From the NCBI RefSeq assembly GCF_021646545.1, contig NZ_JAKIRP010000008.1, forward strand, positions 124,001-188,000: DNA of 64,000 nucleotides, read 5' to 3'. This DNA is from Chitinophaga filiformis (lineage in GTDB: Bacteria > Bacteroidota > Bacteroidia > Chitinophagales > Chitinophagaceae). Below the pieces are notes generated by a model, which saw only the letters and a list, made by a program, of their open reading frames with translations, was not told the origin of the DNA and made no database searches. Position 1 is the first letter of the stretch, and each line of letters starts with the position of its first letter. The position numbers and the translations under genes are program-made. This document shows positions 52,401 through 59,390 of this stretch, one piece after another.

Positions 52401-53882
52401 ATTGAGTCGATCAGGAAGCATAGCTACGCTTACTACAAGAAACACCTTGGCGCTTTGCCCGGGTTCAATGAAAAGGCGGCTGCAGCTGGTTGGGAGGAAC
52501 GAAGCAAAGTGAAGGATCAATATTTTGAAGAACGGGAGTTTAATTATGATACCTTCGATAAGGTATGGGCCTGCTTCTGGGATGAAGACTTTATCATTAA
52601 AGCGATTACAACTGATTCGTCTGGTTCCAGTGAACGAATTTATGATGTACCAAAGAAATATCTGACCCAGAAGATCTGTGATATCGCCGTGGCAAAAGAT
52701 TCATACGATTTTCAGTTTGTGCCAAGACAGTTTGTGACACAGCAGATGTGTGAAAAGGCCTGTTCCATGGACTATGGCACCGCACTTGAATATGTGCCCT
52801 TATCTATGCGTACAGCAAAGGTTTGTCAACTGGCAATCGGCAGAGACATCACCAACATAAAATTTGTACCCCTTGACCTACGCACTGTCGAGTTTTGTGC
52901 AGGCGCTGTTTTGAGCAACAGCGAACTGAGTAAATATATTCCGCATAACCTGTATACTGCCGTTTATGAAATGCTTTTTACAAAGTATAAGAACAGATTT
53001 TCGCCGGATTATCTGCTTGTAAACTGGGGACTGGGCCTGATTTTAGATAAGAAATATGACCAGGCGAGGAAAAAGTTAGCGGAAGTCGAAACTACGAAGG
53101 ATGTCGAGCCGTCTTACCTTCATCAATCCGTTTATTATCTCGGCTGGACTTACTTCCTGGAAGGCGATACCGCTAAAGCAACCGAATACTGGCGTAAATC
53201 GCAGGACATCGCAAAGTCGCAGAAAATAGAAGATGAGTATTGGTTAACATATCCATATACCAGCTTCCAGCTGCCCGATGTTCCTGGCGTGTATGAATTC
53301 AGCAAGGAAGAATTTGGCAATCAGATGCAAGAGGCAACGTTACTGGTACAGGATAAAAATTACGTCCAGGCAATTGATATACTCAGCCAGGCTGAAAAAC
53401 AGCTCCGTGATGCACAATGCTCAGAAACGAGCTTGTGGGCCTATGTATGGGATCATCAGCGTTACGCGCTCTATGAGGCCGGCAGGAAGGAAGAATCGCT
53501 TGTATTATGCCGGACTACCATTGCTGAATTAAGCAAGATCACTTTGTGGGATTACCTGGAAGAGTTTAATCCTATCCGTGCGGCATTACGTAACGCGCAT
53601 AACAATTTGGCTTATCATTGCTATGAAACAGCAACAGATCTGAAAGGTGTAGAAGAGGGGATTAAGCATATCAAAACAACTATCAAGACGGTATCTCCGA
53701 TTGAAGACAAAAGTGTGCTGAATGTTTTTTATGAAACCCAGGCATTGCTTCTACACAAGGCCATGAGCTTTGATCCGGCCTATAAGAAGGACCTGGAAAA
53801 GGTGGTGGCGAAGATCGGTAAACTGAAATTGAGAGAGGAAGGGTTATTGAGTGAGGAGTATCTTGAGAAGGTGAAGTTGTAG
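49422..53882 (+). CDS. Large WGR / SUKH / TPR mosaic protein
   Basis: A 1486-residue cytoplasmic protein built from several modules. WGR domain at residues 1-70 (FIYQDGKSNKFWDIEI, YTVYYGKAGTQGQ). A SUKH (SMI1/KNR4)-type domain at about 100-265 (ITDENIEEMEAAAGF-like start, MPEAFVDFWLEKGS). A beta-helix-like part at about 365-410 (GDLHIAGDLEIPHTHIDLL, GNMTIQGKV). TPR repeats at about 545-720. A central row of DUF4116-like repeats at about 800-1180 (VPKKYLTQKICDIAVAKD, FVPRQFVTQQMCEKAC, YVPLSMRTAKVCQLAI). More TPR-like helices at about 1190-1450. SUKH domains are typical immunity modules and WGR domains occur in DNA- or ADP-ribose-linked proteins. It lies 167 bases after the preceding small gene and ends in a strong terminator. 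Confidence 0.85.
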   Translation: MRTKFIYQDGKSNKFWDIEITDNQYTVYYGKAGTQGQTQTKEFPSAEECRKAADKLIAEKVKKGYTQVAEDTSTQAVTAAEVNSNKASTETIAETNSAAPPKHLFDDLMALGQYLADGKYPGELETVPVTDENIEEMEAAAGFQMPEAFVDFWLEKGSLFFSKDDFICAVYCYNAEGVNGNNLHGFLTFYQNFYRCKFKLLDQEAGFLSKGCWVLGMVISGDEMRIFVSDPLGMIHSVHFPQGLKNTSDEAFLQALSPVLEAKTTLKSVMGTAAFDTLTTNTEENEAEEKEGEDENKETQAFLEKHGIKAVSYNEVLEVLGVEHLSDYWDDEDSTYAVNYESEREYFEEYSSAIYYCDGDLHIAGDLEIPHTHIDLLVVRGNMTIQGKVSSSRAYYVTGNTTVDYLELGYFQKTIGTETIRYVASAWAEDDEVVHSMPFRSINAPYFFSWFYDLGCFEIAPGTLITALYNYDELSSYKTDNAFLAWHDYAYAFLPELCYTLEESRHDTLNISVRAVYEALKNNQPVLQKGVTPEGIKLVREGLRLKREEDVTGAYQCFKEAYTKAPGYYLAYYHAGKCLFEQKAYKQAMETFAKGIPYTPEKVRYELACMEEAAISAVQIGEYDKAIELANAALKKSGSAYFALRVLGEALIYKQQLEEAKDYLERSVEVRSIFTNNWLLGLVYHLQGDEKKADKFYKAAAENSSRARPYAQHTNLHYVYGDPVTVNWDAQRPASTVKDQAYWDQFFTDMLGNYGPDMYKKTGKFPEEWLSAKLVTIPEQYRTRDMLQALLDHKTKGEYDVRGRVIVLFKRELYTPDIILLAVNREEPCYYSEIPTEFLSEEIYQIHPHGIDLEYVPKEQLTYDLCFRAVTGSQYNYSHVPAAFRDERMNIALIAGGNLRDTHCKDMPSKYYTNEYIKQAIDLGIGVIKNIPPKLVDTEIYQYASGKYSHDPEWPFIVELYDRDRWRFGSQSDLEGMGKNVKKYGMDIFEHVDIESIRKHSYAYYKKHLGALPGFNEKAAAAGWEERSKVKDQYFEEREFNYDTFDKVWACFWDEDFIIKAITTDSSGSSERIYDVPKKYLTQKICDIAVAKDSYDFQFVPRQFVTQQMCEKACSMDYGTALEYVPLSMRTAKVCQLAIGRDITNIKFVPLDLRTVEFCAGAVLSNSELSKYIPHNLYTAVYEMLFTKYKNRFSPDYLLVNWGLGLILDKKYDQARKKLAEVETTKDVEPSYLHQSVYYLGWTYFLEGDTAKATEYWRKSQDIAKSQKIEDEYWLTYPYTSFQLPDVPGVYEFSKEEFGNQMQEATLLVQDKNYVQAIDILSQAEKQLRDAQCSETSLWAYVWDHQRYALYEAGRKEESLVLCRTTIAELSKITLWDYLEEFNPIRAALRNAHNNLAYHCYETATDLKGVEEGIKHIKTTIKTVSPIEDKSVLNVFYETQALLLHKAMSFDPAYKKDLEKVVAKIGKLKLREEGLLSEEYLEKVKL

Positions 53883-53897
53883 TACTTAAATATTTGT

Positions 53898-53934
53898 AAA
53901 AAGGAAGCCCGGTTCCGGAACCGGGCTTCTTTTA
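53898..53934. terminator. Perfect-palindrome bidirectional terminator
   Basis: GAAGCCCGGTTCC and its perfect complement (53904-53929), flanked by an A-run and a T-run. It lies between the convergent WGR gene (+) and the 216-residue gene (-) and can stop both. TACCTTTG at 53933-53940 matches a -7 box but has no gene in the right direction. Confidence 0.92.
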
Positions 53935-53951
53935 CCTTTGTACGTCTGGTT

Positions 53952-54602
53952 CTAAAAGAACACCCGGATACTGTCATTATGATAGAAGTCACTCATTAAC
54001 AAGTGATATATACAACACGATGATGATTTCACAACCGGAATGCCATAAGGTACAACATCCTTTACTTCAATGTCAAATAGCGTCTTGTGGGAAACAAATT
54101 TGTGGTCTGGAAATATCGGGGAGAGCAGTTGTTGTATGCCCGATACATCGTCTTTAAAATCAGGGCGCCCCTGCTGGTTATAAAGGACATAGAACGCAAC
54201 ATGAACGTTTCGACCAGCATTTTGATAATCTTTATATATATACCTGTCTTCCATGAATGCGGTGAAATATTTCCCTAGTAAGGATACATTGATCACCAAA
54301 TTGCGTTCAATTAAACATGTTTCCTGTTGTGTGGCTTCTGAAAATAGTTGAACGTGGGCTGTATAACTGGGGAACTGACGATATGAAAGATCTTCTACCA
54401 CATTTGCGCCGTATTTTGTTTTTAACCCCTCGATAAATTGGCTCCAGGCTACGTTTTCTCCATTTATAATGCGGTCAGTTTTCTCACCCAGAATTCGACT
54501 CCATTCAGCCGTACCGGTATACATATCGGCATATGGTTGCAGGCCAACCGGGTAGTATGCATAAATCGTCTGCATTATCTCAAACAATGCTTCATTTGTC
54601 AT
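53952..54602 (-). CDS. Hypothetical cytoplasmic protein, immunity-like
   Basis: A 216-residue protein with no signal peptide. The N-terminus ALFEIMQTIYAYYPVGLQPY is followed by EWSRILGEKTDRI, a beta-rich centre (PSYTAHVQLFSEATQQETCLIERNLVINVSLLGKYFTAF) and, near the end, a pair of Cys (SSSCCIYHLLMSD). I do not recognise the family. The size, lack of a leader and place beside the SUKH-containing gene are compatible with an immunity or effector-cognate role. The gene is convergent to the WGR gene across the terminator. Confidence 0.65.
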   Translation of the reverse strand: MTNEALFEIMQTIYAYYPVGLQPYADMYTGTAEWSRILGEKTDRIINGENVAWSQFIEGLKTKYGANVVEDLSYRQFPSYTAHVQLFSEATQQETCLIERNLVINVSLLGKYFTAFMEDRYIYKDYQNAGRNVHVAFYVLYNQQGRPDFKDDVSGIQQLLSPIFPDHKFVSHKTLFDIEVKDVVPYGIPVVKSSSCCIYHLLMSDFYHNDSIRVFF

Positions 54603-54738
54603 GAATTAGTGCTTTTAAGCAAAATAGGAAAAAGCGAGCTCAGTTAAAAACAAAGAGGTTAGATGACTCTCTTTTTTAAATGCTGCTGCGCCGTATGGCT
54701 GTCCGGCGCATGTGTTCAAGCTGCAGAAAGGCACTATA

Positions 54739-55704
54739 TCAGACCAGGAACTGGTCAAACTCATATTGGTGAATAACTGTCAGCGGAGGCGGAGCTTCCG
54801 GTATACTTACTGATTCCCTTCGACTAACCTGTTCTCTGACCGTCTCCCTGTTAGTAAACACAGGTACATCCTTTCGCTCGCCCCCCAATCTCAACATCTC
54901 CGCCGCCGAGCGACCCTTCCTCGTAATCCTGGGTGCTTTGGCAGCCAACTGCGGATGCATTGGTTTTTCTTCCACTGGCAAAACCGGCTCCAATACCGCC
55001 GTCACAAAGGCCTGCTCACTGCTCAACGCACCAGCGGTCTGAATACCTGTATTAGTCCTCAGAAAACGGATCTGCAAAAGAACGATCGTAGCAGTGGCCT
55101 TGACCGCCGTAACGGGCAACAACAGGCTATGTTGCTTTTCCCCCAAACGCACGCAACCGGCGGCAGTTGTACTGCCAAGGCAGACCTGCTGCTCGAGGTC
55201 CATGTCCAATGCCACGGCCTGGAGCTGTATATAACGGGCGTCTTTAGGCGGTTTCAGCCAGTTTTGCCAGTTAGTAGGCAGCTTCACCAGTACATTACCG
55301 TTCTCCTGGCGGATAGTATCTATCCCGCCAATAGTCATAATGGCCTTCTTGTTATATCGGAAGCCTTTGAGATGCTGATGCAGGGCTGCGGCGTTGAATA
55401 CACGTTTTCCCCGTGGATGTTGGGTATCCTCTCTCAATGCCGCATAAACGGCCTTATTTAGCCTGAATACGGTCGTTTCGTCCCGCGCTGGTGTCCATAT
55501 GCCATTCAGTGCCGAACGGATCGATTTTGCAGCCTTACTAGCCTTGGCGAATTCGCGGCTGCTTTGTTTGCTGGCGGCAGACATACTATCCGGGCCATAC
55601 TGGGGCATTCTACGGCAGAATGGTTTGCCGTTCCGTTCGTAAAAGATGAGGTCTCCGACATGGCCGGAAAGACCCTGGGTAATAATGTTGAAGTTTTGGG
55701 CCAT
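54739..55704 (-). CDS. Hypothetical protein
   Basis: A 321-residue protein. The start is set at ATG 55704 (MAQNFNIITQG) because this resembles the N-terminus of a frequent Bacteroidota unknown family (opening segment, then GLSGHVGDLIFYERNGKPFCRR and a Ser/Ala/Lys-rich helix SSREFAKASKAAKSIRSAL); the frame is open to 55728. The C-terminal 60 residues are Pro/Arg/Glu-rich and probably disordered. No enzymatic motif is visible. It has 136 bases to the preceding minus-strand gene and a long gap upstream. Confidence 0.6.
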   Translation of the reverse strand: MAQNFNIITQGLSGHVGDLIFYERNGKPFCRRMPQYGPDSMSAASKQSSREFAKASKAAKSIRSALNGIWTPARDETTVFRLNKAVYAALREDTQHPRGKRVFNAAALHQHLKGFRYNKKAIMTIGGIDTIRQENGNVLVKLPTNWQNWLKPPKDARYIQLQAVALDMDLEQQVCLGSTTAAGCVRLGEKQHSLLLPVTAVKATATIVLLQIRFLRTNTGIQTAGALSSEQAFVTAVLEPVLPVEEKPMHPQLAAKAPRITRKGRSAAEMLRLGGERKDVPVFTNRETVREQVSRRESVSIPEAPPPLTVIHQYEFDQFLV

Positions 55705-55728
55705 AACTAGCAATAGATTATTGTACAA

Positions 55729-56164
55729 TTTACGAAAAAATAGCTATTAACAAGCTGATAGTTAGCTTCTTTGTTCGCTTACGTCTCTGTTCTTTACCGG
55801 CACTATAGGGTAATAAAAAGGATATCATTATATCTCTTAGGAGATACTATAATGCACTTATAATCAGCTTATAGTGAACTGGAAGAGCAGGGATTAAACC
55901 GAACATGAATAGGACTTCAGTTGGACTTGATCGAAGAAAAAAACTGCTGGTGTTTGGGGAGTGATCGCGAGAAGTCGGCCTGGTTTGATTTTCCCTCACT
56001 TAGACATGGCTAGTATAAAACAACACTTGTTTTAAAATAAATGCTGTAAGGCTGGACAGGGTGTTGCCGAGCTAATTGGTTGTATAGCAACTGTATTTTA
56101 AGAAAAATCGCTATTTTAGGGTACCTGTCATTATTATCAGCTAACCCTTTTTAAACCCCTTATA
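55729..56164. other. AT-rich gap with several small inverted repeats
   Basis: 436 bases without a supported gene between divergent genes. It contains AAGCT-GATAGTT-AGCTT near 55752-55768, TATCTC-TTAG-GAGATA at 55831-55846, and CACTTATAA / TTATAGTG at about 55855-55877 (one bulge). TATTTTAG at 56112-56119 is one change from the -7 consensus and lies 45 bases before the helicase start. These could be operator or promoter elements; no RNA gene was recognised. Confidence 0.4.
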
Positions 56165-58882
56165 ATGTCTGCAAATTCCCAAAGGATTCTACAGTTTTGG
56201 CGCGATATCGAAATATTCCACCTTCCTGATTTTGATAAGGATGCCTTGCCCCTGTCCGAATTTGACTCAATGCCCTGGGAAATGGATGAGCCATTAAAGA
56301 ATGAAAAGAAATCCAGAAGGTTTACTTTTTACATTGGAAAGGTAGCTAAAAACAATGTAATAAAATATCTGGGGCAAATTTCCGGAGGAAAAATAGAGGA
56401 AGACTGGATGGAGCCGGTGACGGGCGATACTTGTCTGGCAGCTATCATGTTAGATGAATACGGACGTCCCTATTGGAATAGTTATGTCCACGCTTCTTAC
56501 ATTCATGGAATACATTGTATGGTGCAGAAAAAGTCATTGTCTGGTATTAATAACTTACTGGCCGGGGTGCAGAGTGACTTCGAAAAACGGTACAATATTG
56601 AGACTAAGACACTTGGAACAGGGGAAGAAGGAGACTCAATAAAAAGAGGAGATGTATTAACAAAAGAACTGCTCATAAAAGAAATGGAGTTGCTGCAGAA
56701 TATCGTTGGGGGAGGGTTCAGTTTTGAAAGAGATGTTTATTGGATTGATAAAGAGGTAGCTCCTGACAGCGAAATTGAACTTCCTATTCTGAACAGCTTT
56801 TATCTGGATGATCTGAATCTTTTGATGAATACTGGTGATTACGGAAAGACACTGAAGGAGTATTTGAGCGAAGGCACAAATACCGATCAGCGGGAAGATA
56901 TGATTGCAGATAAGGAAGCCCTGTTGCGGTGTTTGCATCCGGCACTGTTTTCCCCCGGCAGGTGGCCTTCGCCCGTTAAGTATGGACTGTATACAGCACA
57001 ACAGGGGGCTGTGAACGCAATATTATCGGATTTGAAAAATGACCAGGGGATCAGAGGCATTAATGGCCCTCCCGGAACTGGGAAGACTACACTATTGCTG
57101 GACATAATTGCCGACTGCATCGTTTCCAGGGCTAAAGTCCTGTTAGAAACAGGAGTTAATAAGATTTTTGAAAGTAAAGCGAATGCGATAGAAACAGAAA
57201 ATAAGTTCAAATATTATTATTACAATTTCGGACGGAAGGAACTATTTGAAGGCACTGGAATAGTTGTAAGCAGTAATAATAATAGAGCGGTAGAAAATAT
57301 CTCAATGGAATTACCTTCAGTAGAGAAGATAGATCGCGATGAATTCCCTGATGCCAGTTACTTTGCTGACTGTGCCTCCAGATTGCTGAAGGAGAAAGAA
57401 AGTTGGGGTGTATTGAGTGCCCCATTTGGAAGGGCAAGGAACAGGTATGTGTTCAGAAGGAACTTCTGGGAAAGTGATGGTCTGTTCCCTGGATTCAAGG
57501 ATTATCTGCATTTTGTTTATAAAGACGAAACAGCGGACCACACACACGACTACATAGAGAAATTTGAGAAAACCAGGGATGAATTAAGAACACTCTTACA
57601 ATCCTTTTATCTTTTTCAGCAGGAGGCGGGGGAACGTCATCTCAAAGCATCAAATAAGAAGAAAAACCCTAAAATGCCAGGTAAACTACTGGAGGAAAAG
57701 TATGGGATTGATACCGAAAACATTGTGGATACCAGGTTTTTAGAGAAAAAGTATGAACAATTGCATTTGAGCACGCCATACGCCTCTCCAGCCATCAACA
57801 GGTTAAGAAGTCTTATACTCATTAAAAGCCTCGAATTGCATGAACATGCGATATTGGCTAATGCCCGTAAATTTAAGAATGCACTCAGTTTGTTTATGGA
57901 GATGATCACTGGAAGGATGAAGGTTCCGGATGATGTAGCCCCGATATTGTGGAACACCTTTTTCTTTTGTGTTCCTGTTGTGTCGACAACCCTGGCATCT
58001 GCTGCAAGGCTTTTTAAGCAAATGGGGCGTGAAAGCCTTGGATGGTTGTTGCTGGACGAAGCCGGACAAGCTACCCCCCAATCTGCCGCCGGTATTATCT
58101 GGAGATCGAAGCGCTGTATAATTGTGGGCGATCCATTACAGATCGAGCCTGTCGTAACGCATCCTGAGCCGTTGATAAAATTTCTTCGTAAGGAGGCTGG
58201 GATAGATGACCTGGTTTGGTCTCCTTTAGTTTCTTCTGTTCAATCATTGGGCGATCGTATGTCAACGAGAGGTACCTATCTTGGCGACGGCGAGACGCCG
58301 ATTTGGTCAGGCTTTCCATTGCGCGCGCATCGCCGATGTGATAATCCTATGTTTGAGCTTGCTAATAAAATAGCATATGAAGGTCAGATGGTTAAAGCCA
58401 CAAAAGATGAATCTTATGTATGTGTATTGGGTCCATCCAGCTGGTTTAATGTTGATGGATACACAATACTGAACGGACATATAGTAGATGAGGAAATAGC
58501 ATTGTTAAAACAATTTATCAATACGCTGATCGGCTCAGGTTATGATAAGGACATCTATGTTATAACTCCCTTTACGTCGGTAAAGATCCATTGTGAGGAG
58601 GTGTTTGAACATCGGAGAAATGTAAAATGCGGTACCGTACATACCTTTCAGGGGCAGGAGGCAGAGATTGTTTTTCTGGTATTGGGCAGCGACCCTGCCA
58701 AGGAGGGCGCAAGAAAATGGGTAACCCAGAACGTGAACATGATTAATGTAGCTCTAACGCGCGCCAGACGGAGGTTCTATTTAATTGGAAATAAACGGCT
58801 ATGGGGAAAATTACCGTTCATTAATCAATTTAAAGATAGCCTGCCGGTGATAAATGTGAAACAGGAAGATATCTTGAGATGA
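56165..58882 (+). CDS. Superfamily 1 helicase, Upf1-like
   Basis: A 905-residue protein with the full motif set of SF1B Upf1-like helicases: motif I GPPGTGKTTLL (from about residue 302), motif II DEAGQATPQSA (from about 631), motif III VGDPLQIEPV (from about 654), motif V HTFQGQEAEIVFLV (from about 825) and motif VI NVALTRARRRFYLIG (from about 860). About 320 residues lie between motif I and motif II, containing charged helical stretches, which is long for the family. The first 300 residues match no domain I know. It stands alone, with 436 bases before and 508 after. ATP-driven RNA or DNA unwinding is expected; related large stand-alone helicases are found among phage-defence proteins. Confidence 0.85.
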   Translation: MSANSQRILQFWRDIEIFHLPDFDKDALPLSEFDSMPWEMDEPLKNEKKSRRFTFYIGKVAKNNVIKYLGQISGGKIEEDWMEPVTGDTCLAAIMLDEYGRPYWNSYVHASYIHGIHCMVQKKSLSGINNLLAGVQSDFEKRYNIETKTLGTGEEGDSIKRGDVLTKELLIKEMELLQNIVGGGFSFERDVYWIDKEVAPDSEIELPILNSFYLDDLNLLMNTGDYGKTLKEYLSEGTNTDQREDMIADKEALLRCLHPALFSPGRWPSPVKYGLYTAQQGAVNAILSDLKNDQGIRGINGPPGTGKTTLLLDIIADCIVSRAKVLLETGVNKIFESKANAIETENKFKYYYYNFGRKELFEGTGIVVSSNNNRAVENISMELPSVEKIDRDEFPDASYFADCASRLLKEKESWGVLSAPFGRARNRYVFRRNFWESDGLFPGFKDYLHFVYKDETADHTHDYIEKFEKTRDELRTLLQSFYLFQQEAGERHLKASNKKKNPKMPGKLLEEKYGIDTENIVDTRFLEKKYEQLHLSTPYASPAINRLRSLILIKSLELHEHAILANARKFKNALSLFMEMITGRMKVPDDVAPILWNTFFFCVPVVSTTLASAARLFKQMGRESLGWLLLDEAGQATPQSAAGIIWRSKRCIIVGDPLQIEPVVTHPEPLIKFLRKEAGIDDLVWSPLVSSVQSLGDRMSTRGTYLGDGETPIWSGFPLRAHRRCDNPMFELANKIAYEGQMVKATKDESYVCVLGPSSWFNVDGYTILNGHIVDEEIALLKQFINTLIGSGYDKDIYVITPFTSVKIHCEEVFEHRRNVKCGTVHTFQGQEAEIVFLVLGSDPAKEGARKWVTQNVNMINVALTRARRRFYLIGNKRLWGKLPFINQFKDSLPVINVKQEDILR

Positions 58883-58901
58883 ACAGCAAACTAATACAAC
58901 C

Positions 58902-58921
58902 TGGTCTTTATAGTAAGACCA
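58902..58921 (+). terminator. Hairpin after the helicase gene
   Basis: A perfect 7-base stem TGGTCTT / AAGACCA with loop TATAGT, 20 bases beyond the helicase stop. No T-tract follows, so termination here is only possible. Confidence 0.35.
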
Positions 58922-59036
58922 AGGCAGTCGGTGACTTTAAAATATTAAAATATAAATAGTCGCAAAAAAGCTCGAGCACGATGTTGGATTCCTAACACTA
59001 GAAAATTTTTTAATAAATGTTTTGAAATATACGTTA

Positions 59037-59067
59037 TTGTCCGTACGTTTATATCCAGGTAATTTTG
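59037..59067 (+). promoter_or_regulatory. Bacteroidota-type promoter (-33 TTG, -7 TAATTTTG)
   Basis: TTG at 59037-59039 and TAATTTTG at 59060-59067, separated by 20 bases. Both boxes and the spacing fit the primary-sigma consensus of this phylum (TTG, about 20 bases, TAnnTTTG). It points toward the giant PA14 gene. Confidence 0.6.
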
Positions 59068-59390
59068 CAACGAATTAACACCTTATTAAGAGACACTGAA
59101 CCCGAGCATTGTTGCCCTGTAAACCAAAAGTAAATCTGACTTATTGATGATTTGATGTTGTGACATACAACAGCCAATCTTTCACGTAGCATATAACAGT
59201 AAAACTCTACTAATGAAATCAGTTATCCCTATGGGCGATATCAGTCCACAGCTGCACCTTTCAGCACATACAAGGTTAAATATGTATATCAGTTAACAGG
59301 CGACCAGCCCGTCAAACAATCATATACCTGTGACTTCCTCCCTTCCCGGAGGAACAGGACCCTTATTTCCTATACTTAAATATAAGCTCA

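Larger units (their letters stand above)
58883..59390. other. Gap and long leader before the giant PA14 gene
   Basis: 508 bases without a convincing gene. It holds the hairpin and the promoter noted separately, and a 27-codon frame at 59213-59296 (MKSVIPMGDISPQ...) that could be a leader peptide but has no support beyond being open. From the predicted start site the untranslated leader would be about 315 bases. Confidence 0.45.

Noticed and set aside
53933..53940. TACCTTTG as a promoter -7 box
   Set aside because: It overlaps the terminator flank and points into the 3' end of a minus-strand gene; there is no plus-strand gene to serve.
59213..59296. 27-codon leader peptide gene
   Set aside because: Open frame with an ATG only; no coding signal beyond chance, kept as a remark in the leader entry.
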